A stretch of DNA of 64,000 bases, taken from the NCBI GenBank assembly GCA_014654705.1, contig JACVZY010000104.1, forward strand, positions 62,001 through 126,000. Reading direction: 5' to 3'. The translations under genes were made by a program, and so were the position numbers. The notes beneath the pieces are model-generated. The model did no database searches. It worked only from the letters and a program-made list of their open reading frames with translations, and had not been told where the DNA came from. The stretch comes from Ignavibacteria bacterium. GTDB taxonomy: Bacteria; Bacteroidota; Ignavibacteria; Kapaibacteriales; UBA4661. Of the stretch, positions 1 to 9,010 are shown piece by piece. The stretch's first letter is position 1. Every line of letters starts with the position of its first letter.

Positions 1-116
1 CTGTAAGGATATTACGATTGGCAAGCAGAAATCCCAACTATGTATAAGAAGCATCAAGACAAATGCGCAGCTTTCCCGCGATAAAAAAAGATGGTGATTG
101 TGCAGAAAGTTCCGTC

Positions 117-917
117 ATGCGCATACTTATTGTTTTCGTTGTCGTCGGATTTTTGGGCTGTCTTGTGACAGGATGTTCGTTGCTTTGGAAGGGTACGAGT
201 ACAAAATCGCTCGGTGAATGGACACCGAGCGAACGTCAGATGTTGACGATGCGGAAGGAGCACGGTATCGGTACTGTGCAAAAAATAATCCCACCCAATG
301 TCCGGGCATTGCTCGTTACCCTAGATGATACGCTCTTGGTAGAGCCAATTATTGCAACGCTGCCTGGTAACGACAATAATCCGCAAACGCTTGATAAATC
401 AGACTCCTCGTTCACCTTTTTTGCCCACAACTATTTTGGTGACGCGCCCACACGTGGGAAAGAAGACGCATTTCGAGTGTGGGACAGCCATTTCGACGTG
501 GATGCAATTACCATTCCCTTCAAATATCGTTTTCGGCAGGGCACAACACTACCCGGCGGGTTTGTTTCCAATGCAAATGTGGGACTTTATGCCGGCTGGC
601 GAGTGGACGTGCTAACGCACCGTATCATGTACACCCAAAACACTTGCCTGAGCGAACTCACATCTGTTGCCTACGGTTTTGGTGTTTTTTCTAGCGTCAA
701 TCCAGTGACGGTTAATCCGTGGAACACCGATTATCGCTTGGATGTAGAGTACGATGGCTTGGGTGTCAATTATGGTATTGCCGCTATTGCAGCATACCAA
801 CAAATGACCGTAGGACTACTGCTGGGGTTTGAGATGCTTCTGGATGAAAACGCACGGTATTGGGTCTTTCACCATAAGCCGTGGATTGGTGTGTCGCTTG
901 GGTTGAATCTCAATTAG
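117..917 (+). CDS. Putative lipoprotein of unknown function
   Basis: The ORF track opens at 63, but ATG 117 is the better start because it gives a compact lipoprotein signal peptide: Met-Arg, a hydrophobic stretch, then the lipobox LVTGC with Cys near residue 21. The mature protein of about 245 residues has alternating hydrophobic and aromatic segments (for example a NVGLYAGWRVD stretch) that could be beta strands, so an envelope beta-rich or small barrel-like fold is possible. I do not recognise a family. It converges with the FecR-like gene, 10 bp away. Localisation as a lipoprotein is well supported; function is unknown. Confidence 0.7.
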   Translation: MRILIVFVVVGFLGCLVTGCSLLWKGTSTKSLGEWTPSERQMLTMRKEHGIGTVQKIIPPNVRALLVTLDDTLLVEPIIATLPGNDNNPQTLDKSDSSFTFFAHNYFGDAPTRGKEDAFRVWDSHFDVDAITIPFKYRFRQGTTLPGGFVSNANVGLYAGWRVDVLTHRIMYTQNTCLSELTSVAYGFGVFSSVNPVTVNPWNTDYRLDVEYDGLGVNYGIAAIAAYQQMTVGLLLGFEMLLDENARYWVFHHKPWIGVSLGLNLN

Positions 918-927
918 GCGTGCCACG

Positions 928-2115
928 CTATTGTCTCTTTTCCCCTTGCACTCCTGCAAGGCGCTCGTAGGCAAAGCGGTAGTCCACGCCCCAGCGCTCA
1001 ATCAAGCGTAAAAGCGCAATCTTGTATTCTTCGGTTTCCGGTGCAAGGCGCAGTGCTTCGCGGTACGCAAAAAAAGCAGGCAAAGGGCAGCGATTGCGCT
1101 CGTAGATAACGCCTGCTGCAGCGTAAGCAAGCGGTGTAGAGCGCCCAATTTCACGTTGTAGAGTTGCTACCGAATCTCGAACATCCTTTTCGCGGTCGTC
1201 GTACATCTGCGATAAACAGTACTCTTTCGGATTCACTTCGGGCGAAAAGCCTTGTACTTGCACACTCCATCGGTAGCATTGGGATTGGTCTGTGGCAAGA
1301 GCGCGAGCATTCAGGCGTACGGTGGAATCTTGCGTGGTCTGCTCAAACATCACCGCGCCAAATGGCGAGACCACGCGCACGATAAACGTTTGCCCGGGGC
1401 GCTCGCACGACCAGTACAGTTGCACGGTGGAATCAATCAAGTACGTGTCGTGCGGGAAAAGCAGATTCACGCGCGGCGCACGGGCAGACGCTCCGGCAGA
1501 GGCGCTTGCTGAATCTGTTACCGCTCCGCCAAATAACCCTCCCAAGCCGAAAGCATTCAGTGCCGTTTTCGTAGCTGTTTTCGCAATCCCCTCATCAGCG
1601 CTTGTTTTTGACGTGCTTTCGCCCGTGCGTGAAGTTTCTCCCGAAGCGATGCCGAAAAGTTCATTTCCGGTGTCTTTGTTGGCGGCTTTGGTGGTGCGCT
1701 CTGCCATTGCCGTTGCTGCCATACCTTGTTGGTAATCCTTTACGCTTGGTACAGAGTTCTTGAGTTCGCCAAAAATATAACTGGCTACCTTTCCGCTCAT
1801 TGTGCCGCTCACCGACTTTAGCTTTGCGTTCAGTTCGCTGGCGCTGACACTTGTCGTGGTGCGAATTTCCACTGTTTTCCCTTCGGCAGAACTAATAACC
1901 ACATAGCAGGGAGCTTTGGCGCTCAAAACGTCTTTATCACGGAATTTTGCGCCGGTGCTTGCTGCTTGCACAGTGCTTCCATGCTTGATAGTCACGGTTC
2001 CCTTGGCACTCAGGATAGTCAATTCTTGCGCGACTAAGGCGTTTTCTGCAAGGCTAAGAATTGCCAAGGCAAGTAAGAATGAGCTTGTGCGAATAAAAAA
2101 GCTGATTCGTTTCAT
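928..2115 (-). CDS. FecR-like domain protein with C-terminal helical region
   Basis: The start is placed at the ATG at 2115 rather than 2274, because this Met begins a classic signal peptide (MKRISFFIRTSSFLLALAIL, cleavage near ALVAQ) and the longer form would run into the upstream CHASE2 gene. Residues about 31-115 look like a FecR-type beta domain (ILSAKGTVTIKHGS, then KDVLSAKAPCYVVISS). A Ser/Ala-rich linker follows, then a beta-sandwich-like segment near residue 230 (VNLLFPHDTYLIDSTVQLYW) and a TPR-like helical C terminus. It is 55 bp downstream of the CHASE2 gene on the same strand, so the two are probably one operon. FecR-like proteins next to CHASE2 proteins recur in several phyla; the ligand is unknown. 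Confidence 0.72.
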   Translation of the reverse strand: MKRISFFIRTSSFLLALAILSLAENALVAQELTILSAKGTVTIKHGSTVQAASTGAKFRDKDVLSAKAPCYVVISSAEGKTVEIRTTTSVSASELNAKLKSVSGTMSGKVASYIFGELKNSVPSVKDYQQGMAATAMAERTTKAANKDTGNELFGIASGETSRTGESTSKTSADEGIAKTATKTALNAFGLGGLFGGAVTDSASASAGASARAPRVNLLFPHDTYLIDSTVQLYWSCERPGQTFIVRVVSPFGAVMFEQTTQDSTVRLNARALATDQSQCYRWSVQVQGFSPEVNPKEYCLSQMYDDREKDVRDSVATLQREIGRSTPLAYAAAGVIYERNRCPLPAFFAYREALRLAPETEEYKIALLRLIERWGVDYRFAYERLAGVQGEKRQ

Positions 2116-2170
2116 GGCTATTAAAAAAGGAATGGTTAAATGGGGAGATGAATACGGCTGATTGTTGGCT

Positions 2171-3490
2171 CTACTCCGTCGTTGCAGGAAGGTCGCCGGA
2201 TGAAGTTTCGGCGGAGATGTTCTTTCGCTGTGATGTGCGCAAGGTATGATAAATTTCGTGAATGGTTGGCGCAATCGCCACTACTGCCACTAGGAGCGTA
2301 ACATCCAGTTTTAAGCGAAACCAGTGGAATGCTGCTGTGAATGCCACAAGCAGCGCCACACTTTCGGCAAATTGCAAAGCTAGTTGCAAGGTATCATAAG
2401 CTCTGGGATGGCGGTAATAGAGATACGACAAAAACGAAATGTTCGCAAAGCAAAGCAGTGCAGCAAGTACGTACGCAACAGCATCGGGAAGCGCCGTGAT
2501 GTAATCGCCGGAAAGAATCATCGAAGCGATATTAGCGTGAATAACAGCGCCGTACATATCGGGAAACGTTCTGCCTGCGTACTGCTTGTTCATCGGGGTA
2601 AAGAAAATATCTTCTGCCGAAGGGCGACCAAATGTTTCGCCGAGAAAGCCGAAAATAACAATTTTTCCATGCAGGAACGCAAGATTGGCGCTGTCCGAAA
2701 GCACATCGCCGACATCAAGTGTGTAGAATTTGTCGGTATTACCGCGATAGTTAATCGTTTCGGTGCCATTTTTCCTTGCCAAGAGGCGATTGACGGCGTT
2801 GGAGTCCATATACCATGCGACTTTCACGGCGAAAGCCCATTCTTTATCTTTTTGCCTCGCGCTTTGTATGGCTCCGCTATCCGACAGTGTTTCGTGCGGG
2901 CTGAAGAGGCGAATCATATCGGTAGGAAGCGCATCGGGAGCGTCTTCATCGCTGGAAGAAACCATATTGGCAAAGCCCATTCCGGCGTAGGTATGGAATA
3001 TCGGGTACGAGGTTTGGCGCGTGGCAAATGTTTCGGAAGCGTGGTTGTAATCGGCAAGTTTTGATACCATCACCGTGCGCGGGCAGAACTGGAGCGCTTC
3101 CGAAAGGGCAGCATCACCCGCAGAATCTTTCGGAGCGCGAAACATCACATCCACCCCGATAACACGTGGCTTCTGAGCCGCTACACGCTTGATTTCTTCG
3201 GCAATACCGGCACGGTTCAAGGTGCCGATGTTCACCAGCACAATGTTTGTATCGGCATGTGAAGCTGAGTCGTCGCGGAGGCGTGAAAAAACGAGGTCGG
3301 AAAGCTCAATATCGGAAAAAGCCTTTGCAAGCGGGTCTAAAATTGCTAACGACGACGGCACGTAATATAACAGCCACAACGCGCAAAAAACCAAGGCTGT
3401 CGCGGCAACATTGTCTATGCTGCGGCTCAGAAAGCCTGTGCTGAAAAGGCGCATTGAGGCTTGTCGGATGGAATGAAGAAATTGATTCAT
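2171..3490 (-). CDS. CHASE2 domain membrane protein without output domain
   Basis: The 439-residue protein has an N-terminal TM helix (about 28-48), an extracytoplasmic CHASE2 domain (about 50-325; motifs IVLVNIGTLNRAGI and KPRVIGVDVMF) and three C-terminal TM helices (about 335-415). This is the usual CHASE2 topology. In most relatives a guanylate cyclase, kinase or phosphatase domain follows the last helix. Here the protein ends soon after a short cytoplasmic tail (RTSQRKNISAETSSGD), so it must act through a partner. The FecR-like gene downstream is the obvious candidate. A sensory role is inferred from the domain; no ligand can be read from the sequence. Confidence 0.82.
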   Translation of the reverse strand: MNQFLHSIRQASMRLFSTGFLSRSIDNVAATALVFCALWLLYYVPSSLAILDPLAKAFSDIELSDLVFSRLRDDSASHADTNIVLVNIGTLNRAGIAEEIKRVAAQKPRVIGVDVMFRAPKDSAGDAALSEALQFCPRTVMVSKLADYNHASETFATRQTSYPIFHTYAGMGFANMVSSSDEDAPDALPTDMIRLFSPHETLSDSGAIQSARQKDKEWAFAVKVAWYMDSNAVNRLLARKNGTETINYRGNTDKFYTLDVGDVLSDSANLAFLHGKIVIFGFLGETFGRPSAEDIFFTPMNKQYAGRTFPDMYGAVIHANIASMILSGDYITALPDAVAYVLAALLCFANISFLSYLYYRHPRAYDTLQLALQFAESVALLVAFTAAFHWFRLKLDVTLLVAVVAIAPTIHEIYHTLRTSQRKNISAETSSGDLPATTE

Positions 3491-3728
3491 GCGTCAATCA
3501 ATGTGAAAAATCTATTGCATAAAATACAAAGTTCTTTGCGTGTATCGGAGAGCAAATACATCGTCGGATTCGTACCATTTTTACCAAGAAAGTTCGTGTT
3601 GAACACCGTTGGCAAATTACGGAAATATGTGTAATATGAGCGTCGAAATTGCAACAATACGTGCTATTTCTCCGTTTTTAATCACGACTAATTCACAGGC
3701 GTTTTTTTACCTTCAGTTTTCTCCTGTT

Positions 3729-6700
3729 ATGAAAAAATGGATTGTTTCCGTGTTCTTGATGTGTGTCGCCGCCGCTTCCACAAGCGCTCCGTCGGATGCT
3801 CAAACCAAAGATGTATTTTTTGCCACCACTCCCGCCGTCAGTCCTGATGGGAAAACGGTCGTTTTTAGCTACGAAGGCGATTTGTGGAAGGTTGGCGTTG
3901 AGGGCGGTGCTGCCGTTCGCTTGACTGCTATGCAAGGCAGAGAGACCTTCCCACGCATTTCGCCCGACGGCAAATGGCTTGCGTTCTCGTCCACGCAGTA
4001 CGGTAATAACGATGTCTTTGTCATGCCGATTGATGGCGGTGCTATCAAGCAACTCACCTTCCACGAGGCGGGAGACCAAGTAGATTCGTGGTCGTGGGAT
4101 TCCGAGCGTATTTATTTCACCTCGAACCGTTACAACAACTTTGCCAGCTACACAGTCAATGTCTCCGGCGGCACTCCAAAGCGGGTGTTTGAGCATTTTT
4201 TTAACACGGTGCATGGTATTGCGGAGCATCCCACAAGTGGCGAACTTTTTTTTACTGACACCTGGGAAAGCCGCCAGTTCGCTAATCGCAAGCGGTATAA
4301 AGGCGATTACAACCCCGATATAAAGTCGTATAATCCCAAAACCCGCGAGTACAAGGAATACACCAATTATCGGGGCAAAGACTTCGGAACAACCATTGAC
4401 AAGTCGGGAACGCTCTATTTTGTGTCCGACGAAGCAAATGGCGAGTTCAATCTTTATACCTTCAATGCCGGACAGAAAGCGCAACTCACGACATTTCCTA
4501 CTTCCATAAAATACCCGTGCGTGAGTGCAAACGGCTCGGTGGTAGTTTTTGAACGAGATTATCAACTCTGGGCGTATGATGTGGTTGCCAAAGCCGCACG
4601 AAAACTGCCCGTCACAGTATTTAACAACCAAACTCTGGAGCGCGAACAGGATTTCAGCACCAAAGGCGCAATCACGGATTTCAGCGTCTCGCCGGACAAT
4701 AAAAAAATTGCCTTTGTCTCACGGGGCGAATTGTTTGTGTCGGACGTGAAAGGAAAATTTGTGCGCAATATCTCCGCAAACCCGCAAGAGCGCGTCGTGG
4801 AGGTCTATTGGACGGATAATAAAACGTTGCTCTTTAGCCGCACGGTGACATCGCTGGGTGGGTACACGAATTGGTTCACGGTAGCTGCTGACGGCATGGG
4901 TGCTGAAAAGCAGATAACAAGCGATGCGCGGAACAATCAAGCGCTGACGCTGAACAAAGACCGTACTAAAGCCGTCTATCAAAGCGGGCGCGAGGAAATA
5001 CGCCTGCTCGACCTGAAAACGCAGCAGAGCCGCACCCTTGCCAAAGACGAGTTTTGGGCGCTTTATCCACAAACAGCGCGGTTTTCGCCCGATGATAAAT
5101 ATGTGGTCTTCACGGCGTATCGCAATTTCGAGCAAGATATTTTTGTGCACAACATTGCTGAGAATAAAACCCTGAACCTCACCAATACAGGCGTGAGCGA
5201 GACAAGTCCATTTTGGTCGCCCGACGGCAAGTACATTTATTTTGAAGCAAGCCGCACTAAACCTTCGTATCCCTTTGGTGCGCCGGATGTTCACATTTGG
5301 CGAATGCCGTTAGAGAAAATCGAACGCGGTTACAAATCGGATAAGTTTGCAGAATTATTCAAGGAAGAAGCGAAAAAAGATGACAAAAAAGACGATAAAA
5401 AAGACGACGACAAAAAAGATGATAAAAAGGACGATAAAAAAGCAGAATCCAAGCCTGCCGTCACAGTGAGCATCAATGCCGAAGGACTGATGCGGCGTTT
5501 GGAGCGTATTAGCCCTGAGTTTGGCTCGCAGTCGAACTCTTGGGTGATTCAGAAAGATGATAAAACAACGGTTTTGTATGTTTCTGACCACGCAGAAGGC
5601 AAAAACAACCTCTGGAAAACAGTGCTTACGCCCTTTGAAGCAAACAAAACCGAAAAAATAGCGGGCGCGGAGGTTGGCGGTTTTGACCTACGGGAAGCAG
5701 ACGGCAAGTATTATTTGCTTGTGGCGGGGAATATCCACAAACTCGACCTTGAGGGCAATAAAACGGAGTTGATTGATATTTCAACCACATTCCGGCGCGA
5801 CCTGCAAAGCGAGTTCCGGCAAATGTTCCATGAACTTTGGGCAAATGTGGAAGAAAATTTTTATTCCGATGATTTTCACGGACTGGATTGGAAGGCAACG
5901 CGCACGCGTTATGCGGCACTGCTTCCGATGCTTAATTCTCGTGCGGATTTGCGAACACTGCTTGGCGATATGCTTGGTGAACTGAACTCTTCGCATCTTG
6001 GTTTCAATAGCTCAGGACGCGAAGAAACCCAGTATTTCGGCACACGCACTCATGCGACAGGCATCATATTCGACAACGACAAGCCATACACAGTGAAGTC
6101 TGTCGTGAAGCGCTCTCCGGCTGATGTGGCGGGCAAAGATATACGCCCCGGCGATGTGCTTGTGAAAGTAAACGGCGTGGCAGTAAACACCGCTCAGAAT
6201 CGTGAGTTTTACTTTGTCAAACCCTCGCTGGATGACGAAATCGAACTGACTTTCGACCGTGCGGGCAAACAGATGAATGTCAAGCTGCATCCGCAGCCGT
6301 ATTTTGCAATCAATGATTTGCTATACGACGAGTGGTTGGACGAGAACCAGCGCCGCGTGGACGCTGCCAGCAAAGAGCGCATTGCCTACGCGCAGATGAA
6401 AAATATGGGACAAGGCGCGCTGGAGCAGTTTTTGATTGAAATGAATTCCGAACTGCACTACAAGGATGCTCTCATCCTCGATTTGCGCTATAACACCGGT
6501 GGAAACGTACACGACGAGGTACTGAGATTTCTGTCACAAAAGCCTTACTTGCAGTGGAAATATCGTGGAGGCAAGTTCACGCCACAATCAAATTTTGCTC
6601 CGGCAGCAAAACCAATTGTCTTACTTATCAACGAGCAGACATTGAGCGATGGTGAGATGACCGCCACAGGATTCAAAGAACTGAAACTCGGCACGGTGAT

Positions 6701-6929
6701 TGGCACAGAGACGTATCGGTGGATTATTTTTACAAGCGGCAAGGGATTGGTGGACGGCTCGTTCTATCGGCTGCCGTCGTGGGGATGCTACACGTTGGAC
6801 GGAAAAAACATCGAAAAAGAGGGCGTAAAACCGGATATGTACGTCAAAACAACGTTCAAAGACCGACTGGAAGGCGCAGATCCACAGCTTGACCGCGCCA
6901 TTGAGCATATTATGAAACAACTGAAATAA
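3729..6929 (+). CDS. Secreted tricorn-type protease (S41 family)
   Basis: ATG 3729 is chosen over the track start 3609 because it opens a signal peptide (MKKWIVSVFLMCVAAASTSA). The 1066-residue protein has two PD40-type beta-propellers (about 30-540) with repeated SPDGKxxxF motifs, then a Lys/Asp-rich linker (KKDDKKDDKKDDD, about 546-575). A tricorn core domain with the Ser-His pair (ELNSSHLGF, His near 755), a PDZ domain (about 775-860) and an S41 catalytic core follow. NEQTLSDGEMTATGF carries the likely nucleophile Ser near 973 followed by Asp, as in tricorn. The predicted role is degradation of peptides in the periplasm or outside the cell. The gene is divergent from the CHASE2 gene and followed by a 226-bp gap. 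Confidence 0.92.
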   Translation: MKKWIVSVFLMCVAAASTSAPSDAQTKDVFFATTPAVSPDGKTVVFSYEGDLWKVGVEGGAAVRLTAMQGRETFPRISPDGKWLAFSSTQYGNNDVFVMPIDGGAIKQLTFHEAGDQVDSWSWDSERIYFTSNRYNNFASYTVNVSGGTPKRVFEHFFNTVHGIAEHPTSGELFFTDTWESRQFANRKRYKGDYNPDIKSYNPKTREYKEYTNYRGKDFGTTIDKSGTLYFVSDEANGEFNLYTFNAGQKAQLTTFPTSIKYPCVSANGSVVVFERDYQLWAYDVVAKAARKLPVTVFNNQTLEREQDFSTKGAITDFSVSPDNKKIAFVSRGELFVSDVKGKFVRNISANPQERVVEVYWTDNKTLLFSRTVTSLGGYTNWFTVAADGMGAEKQITSDARNNQALTLNKDRTKAVYQSGREEIRLLDLKTQQSRTLAKDEFWALYPQTARFSPDDKYVVFTAYRNFEQDIFVHNIAENKTLNLTNTGVSETSPFWSPDGKYIYFEASRTKPSYPFGAPDVHIWRMPLEKIERGYKSDKFAELFKEEAKKDDKKDDKKDDDKKDDKKDDKKAESKPAVTVSINAEGLMRRLERISPEFGSQSNSWVIQKDDKTTVLYVSDHAEGKNNLWKTVLTPFEANKTEKIAGAEVGGFDLREADGKYYLLVAGNIHKLDLEGNKTELIDISTTFRRDLQSEFRQMFHELWANVEENFYSDDFHGLDWKATRTRYAALLPMLNSRADLRTLLGDMLGELNSSHLGFNSSGREETQYFGTRTHATGIIFDNDKPYTVKSVVKRSPADVAGKDIRPGDVLVKVNGVAVNTAQNREFYFVKPSLDDEIELTFDRAGKQMNVKLHPQPYFAINDLLYDEWLDENQRRVDAASKERIAYAQMKNMGQGALEQFLIEMNSELHYKDALILDLRYNTGGNVHDEVLRFLSQKPYLQWKYRGGKFTPQSNFAPAAKPIVLLINEQTLSDGEMTATGFKELKLGTVIGTETYRWIIFTSGKGLVDGSFYRLPSWGCYTLDGKNIEKEGVKPDMYVKTTFKDRLEGADPQLDRAIEHIMKQLK

Positions 6930-7155
6930 CGTTGTTCGATTTCGTTGATACATGGCTACAAACAAGAATGGCGGTGCACGACGCACCAAATCATGGTTGT
7001 AGCCATTTGTATTTCTTGTTTGTTATGCTTCTTGTCCACTCTCGCGGAAATACTTGCGCAAACGCGAACAATTTTCCATATTCGCGGCACTTCCGCCTGC
7101 AGCGTAAGTAATGCCCTCTCTTTATTTTTTTTGTCAACTTCTATTCAAAACTCGC

Positions 7156-7926
7156 ATGAAATGGGATTCTTCGCTTTATGACCGCCAACACTCGTTTGTT
7201 TTCAATTTTGGCAAAGACCTCTTGGGATTGCTCAATGCTCAAGCTGGTGAGCGCATACTCGACCTCGGCTGTGGTACGGCGCACCTGACGCAGCAAATCG
7301 CTGAAACGGGCGCGATAGCTGTTGGTATGGACGCTTCGGCGGAAATGCTTCAAGATGGACGGCGTTTGTATCCGACATTGCCACTCTATGAGGCAGATGC
7401 GGCAAAGTTCTCTTTGGCGGATGTTGGTGCAGACGTGCCATTTGATGAGGTTTTCAGCAATGCTACGCTGCATTGGATTCCGAACGCGGAAGGCGTTGTG
7501 CGAAGCGTATATGCTGCCTTGAAGCCGCAGGGCAGATTTATTGCGGAGTTTGGCGGCAAAGGCAATGTGGCTCTCCTTCGCAAGGCAGCACGGGCGGCGC
7601 TGCTGGAACTGACGGGGCGCGATATTCCTGACACGTTTTATTTCCCTTCGCCTGCGGAATATGCCACGCTTTTAGAAAAAAATGGTTTTCGTGTGGAAGC
7701 ACTATGGCATTTCGACCGCCCAACACCACTTGAAGGTGCAGACGGTGCAGCAAACTGGCTACGAATGTTCGGCGGGGCGATATTTCACGGCGTTGAGAGC
7801 GACGTTCGCGAGGCAGCGTGCCTGCGGGCGCAAGAACTCTTGCGGTCATCAGTGCTGTATAGTGAAGGCGCATGGACGGCGGATTATGTGCGCTTGCGCG
7901 TGGTGGCGCGGCGGATGAGCCAGTAA
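7156..7926 (+). CDS. Class I SAM-dependent methyltransferase
   Basis: A soluble 256-residue protein; ATG 7156 (MKWDSSLYDRQHSFVF) is preferred over 7111, whose extra 15 residues look non-native. Motif I of class I methyltransferases is clear (RILDLGCGTAHLTQQIA), followed by the acidic end of strand 2 (VGMDASAEML) and a motif IV region (FDEVFSNATLHWIP). The NATLHW segment resembles trans-aconitate 2-methyltransferase and related small-molecule methyltransferases. The substrate cannot be assigned. It stands alone between the tricorn protease and a LytTR regulator. Confidence 0.85.
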   Translation: MKWDSSLYDRQHSFVFNFGKDLLGLLNAQAGERILDLGCGTAHLTQQIAETGAIAVGMDASAEMLQDGRRLYPTLPLYEADAAKFSLADVGADVPFDEVFSNATLHWIPNAEGVVRSVYAALKPQGRFIAEFGGKGNVALLRKAARAALLELTGRDIPDTFYFPSPAEYATLLEKNGFRVEALWHFDRPTPLEGADGAANWLRMFGGAIFHGVESDVREAACLRAQELLRSSVLYSEGAWTADYVRLRVVARRMSQ

Positions 7927-7970
7927 GCATATTGCGAGGGAATCTATAGGGAAAAACAATCAACAAAATT

Positions 7971-8870
7971 ATGATGGAATATCTTTATCAGAGTAATTCA
8001 TTTATGGTACGGGCGGAGCTTCCTTTGTTGTTAAAAATATTAAAGTTAAAGCGGCAAAACGTGGTTGTTTTGTCTGCACTCATGTTGGTTTTTATTATGA
8101 GTCTTGCCGTGCTTCAAGATTGGATGTACTCCCTCCGCAATAGCAGTGCGTTCTATGTGACCGAATCCCTTCTTTTCAGGATTTTCTGGGTCTTGTTTTT
8201 GCCGATTTCGTATGGTGCGCTTTGGATGATGAGCAAGTACGGTGCTCGGTGGCAAGCAGAATCTGTCTTCATGAAGGTTGTGTGTTTTGTGATCTTGGCT
8301 GTTGTTGCTCATGCGTTGCTGTTTTCTGTGCTTGTTTATGGCTTGTCTGCCGTTCTTTTTGACCATACATATTCTATTATCGGCAATTTAAGTTATACGC
8401 TTACGACTGATGTTGTTATCTATTTCCTTCTGTACGGACTGATTGGTGTGCTGTACTTTCGGCTGCGAGATTCTCAAGAGCCGCTTCCTCTTAAGGAAAA
8501 TATTGCAGAGCAACATGGCTCTACGACTGCCGTTGAGCGAATTGTTATTAGTACGGCAAAAAGCTACGTCGCCGTATCGGTGGATGATATTTGCTGCATA
8601 ACCGCCGCCGCGCCGTACATTGCTATTCACACCCACGACAAAGAATATCTTCACTCCGACACATTAAAAGCACTACACGCCACCTTACCTCACCAGTACT
8701 TTGTACGAATACATAAATCAACCGTTGTCAATATTCGGAAGGTTGTTTCCTACACCTCAAGGCTCAATGGCGATTACGATATTCTCCTTGCCAATAACCG
8801 CGAGGTGCGCTTGAGCAGGAATTATGCCAAAGAATTTAAGACGCGCCTTGAGAAAATATCCTCAGCATGA
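7971..8870 (+). CDS. Membrane-anchored LytTR family transcriptional regulator
   Basis: The 299-residue protein has an N-terminal membrane region with about four TM helices (roughly 30-165) and a C-terminal LytTR DNA-binding domain (about 190-295). LytTR hallmarks are KSYVAVSVDDICCITAAAPY, the FVRIHKSTVVNIRKV core, and VRLSRNYAKEFKTRL near the end. Unlike AlgR/LytT regulators it has no receiver domain, so the membrane part probably senses the signal itself. This class is common in Bacteroidota and often regulates its own neighbourhood. It is followed 140 bp later by the dioxygenase-like gene, a possible target. Confidence 0.87.
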   Translation: MMEYLYQSNSFMVRAELPLLLKILKLKRQNVVVLSALMLVFIMSLAVLQDWMYSLRNSSAFYVTESLLFRIFWVLFLPISYGALWMMSKYGARWQAESVFMKVVCFVILAVVAHALLFSVLVYGLSAVLFDHTYSIIGNLSYTLTTDVVIYFLLYGLIGVLYFRLRDSQEPLPLKENIAEQHGSTTAVERIVISTAKSYVAVSVDDICCITAAAPYIAIHTHDKEYLHSDTLKALHATLPHQYFVRIHKSTVVNIRKVVSYTSRLNGDYDILLANNREVRLSRNYAKEFKTRLEKISSA

Positions 8871-9010
8871 CAAACGGTATGACGAGTTCATAATGGATGC
8901 ACCTCATCTTGCCATACAATTTCATCAGGACACCGCAGACGAGTTGCAAAGCCTCTGATAGCGGCGGTATATTGTGCGAAAACATTTTTTACCACAAAAA
9001 TCTTTTCGTC

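Noticed and set aside
3693-4631. Minus-strand ORF of 312 aa opposite the tricorn protease gene
   Set aside because: It is wholly antisense to a strongly supported gene and has no domain, signal peptide or plausible composition.
5367-5450. Lys/Asp trinucleotide-rich tract considered as a sequencing error or frameshift site
   Set aside because: The frame continues cleanly on both sides and charged linkers between the propeller and protease parts are plausible.
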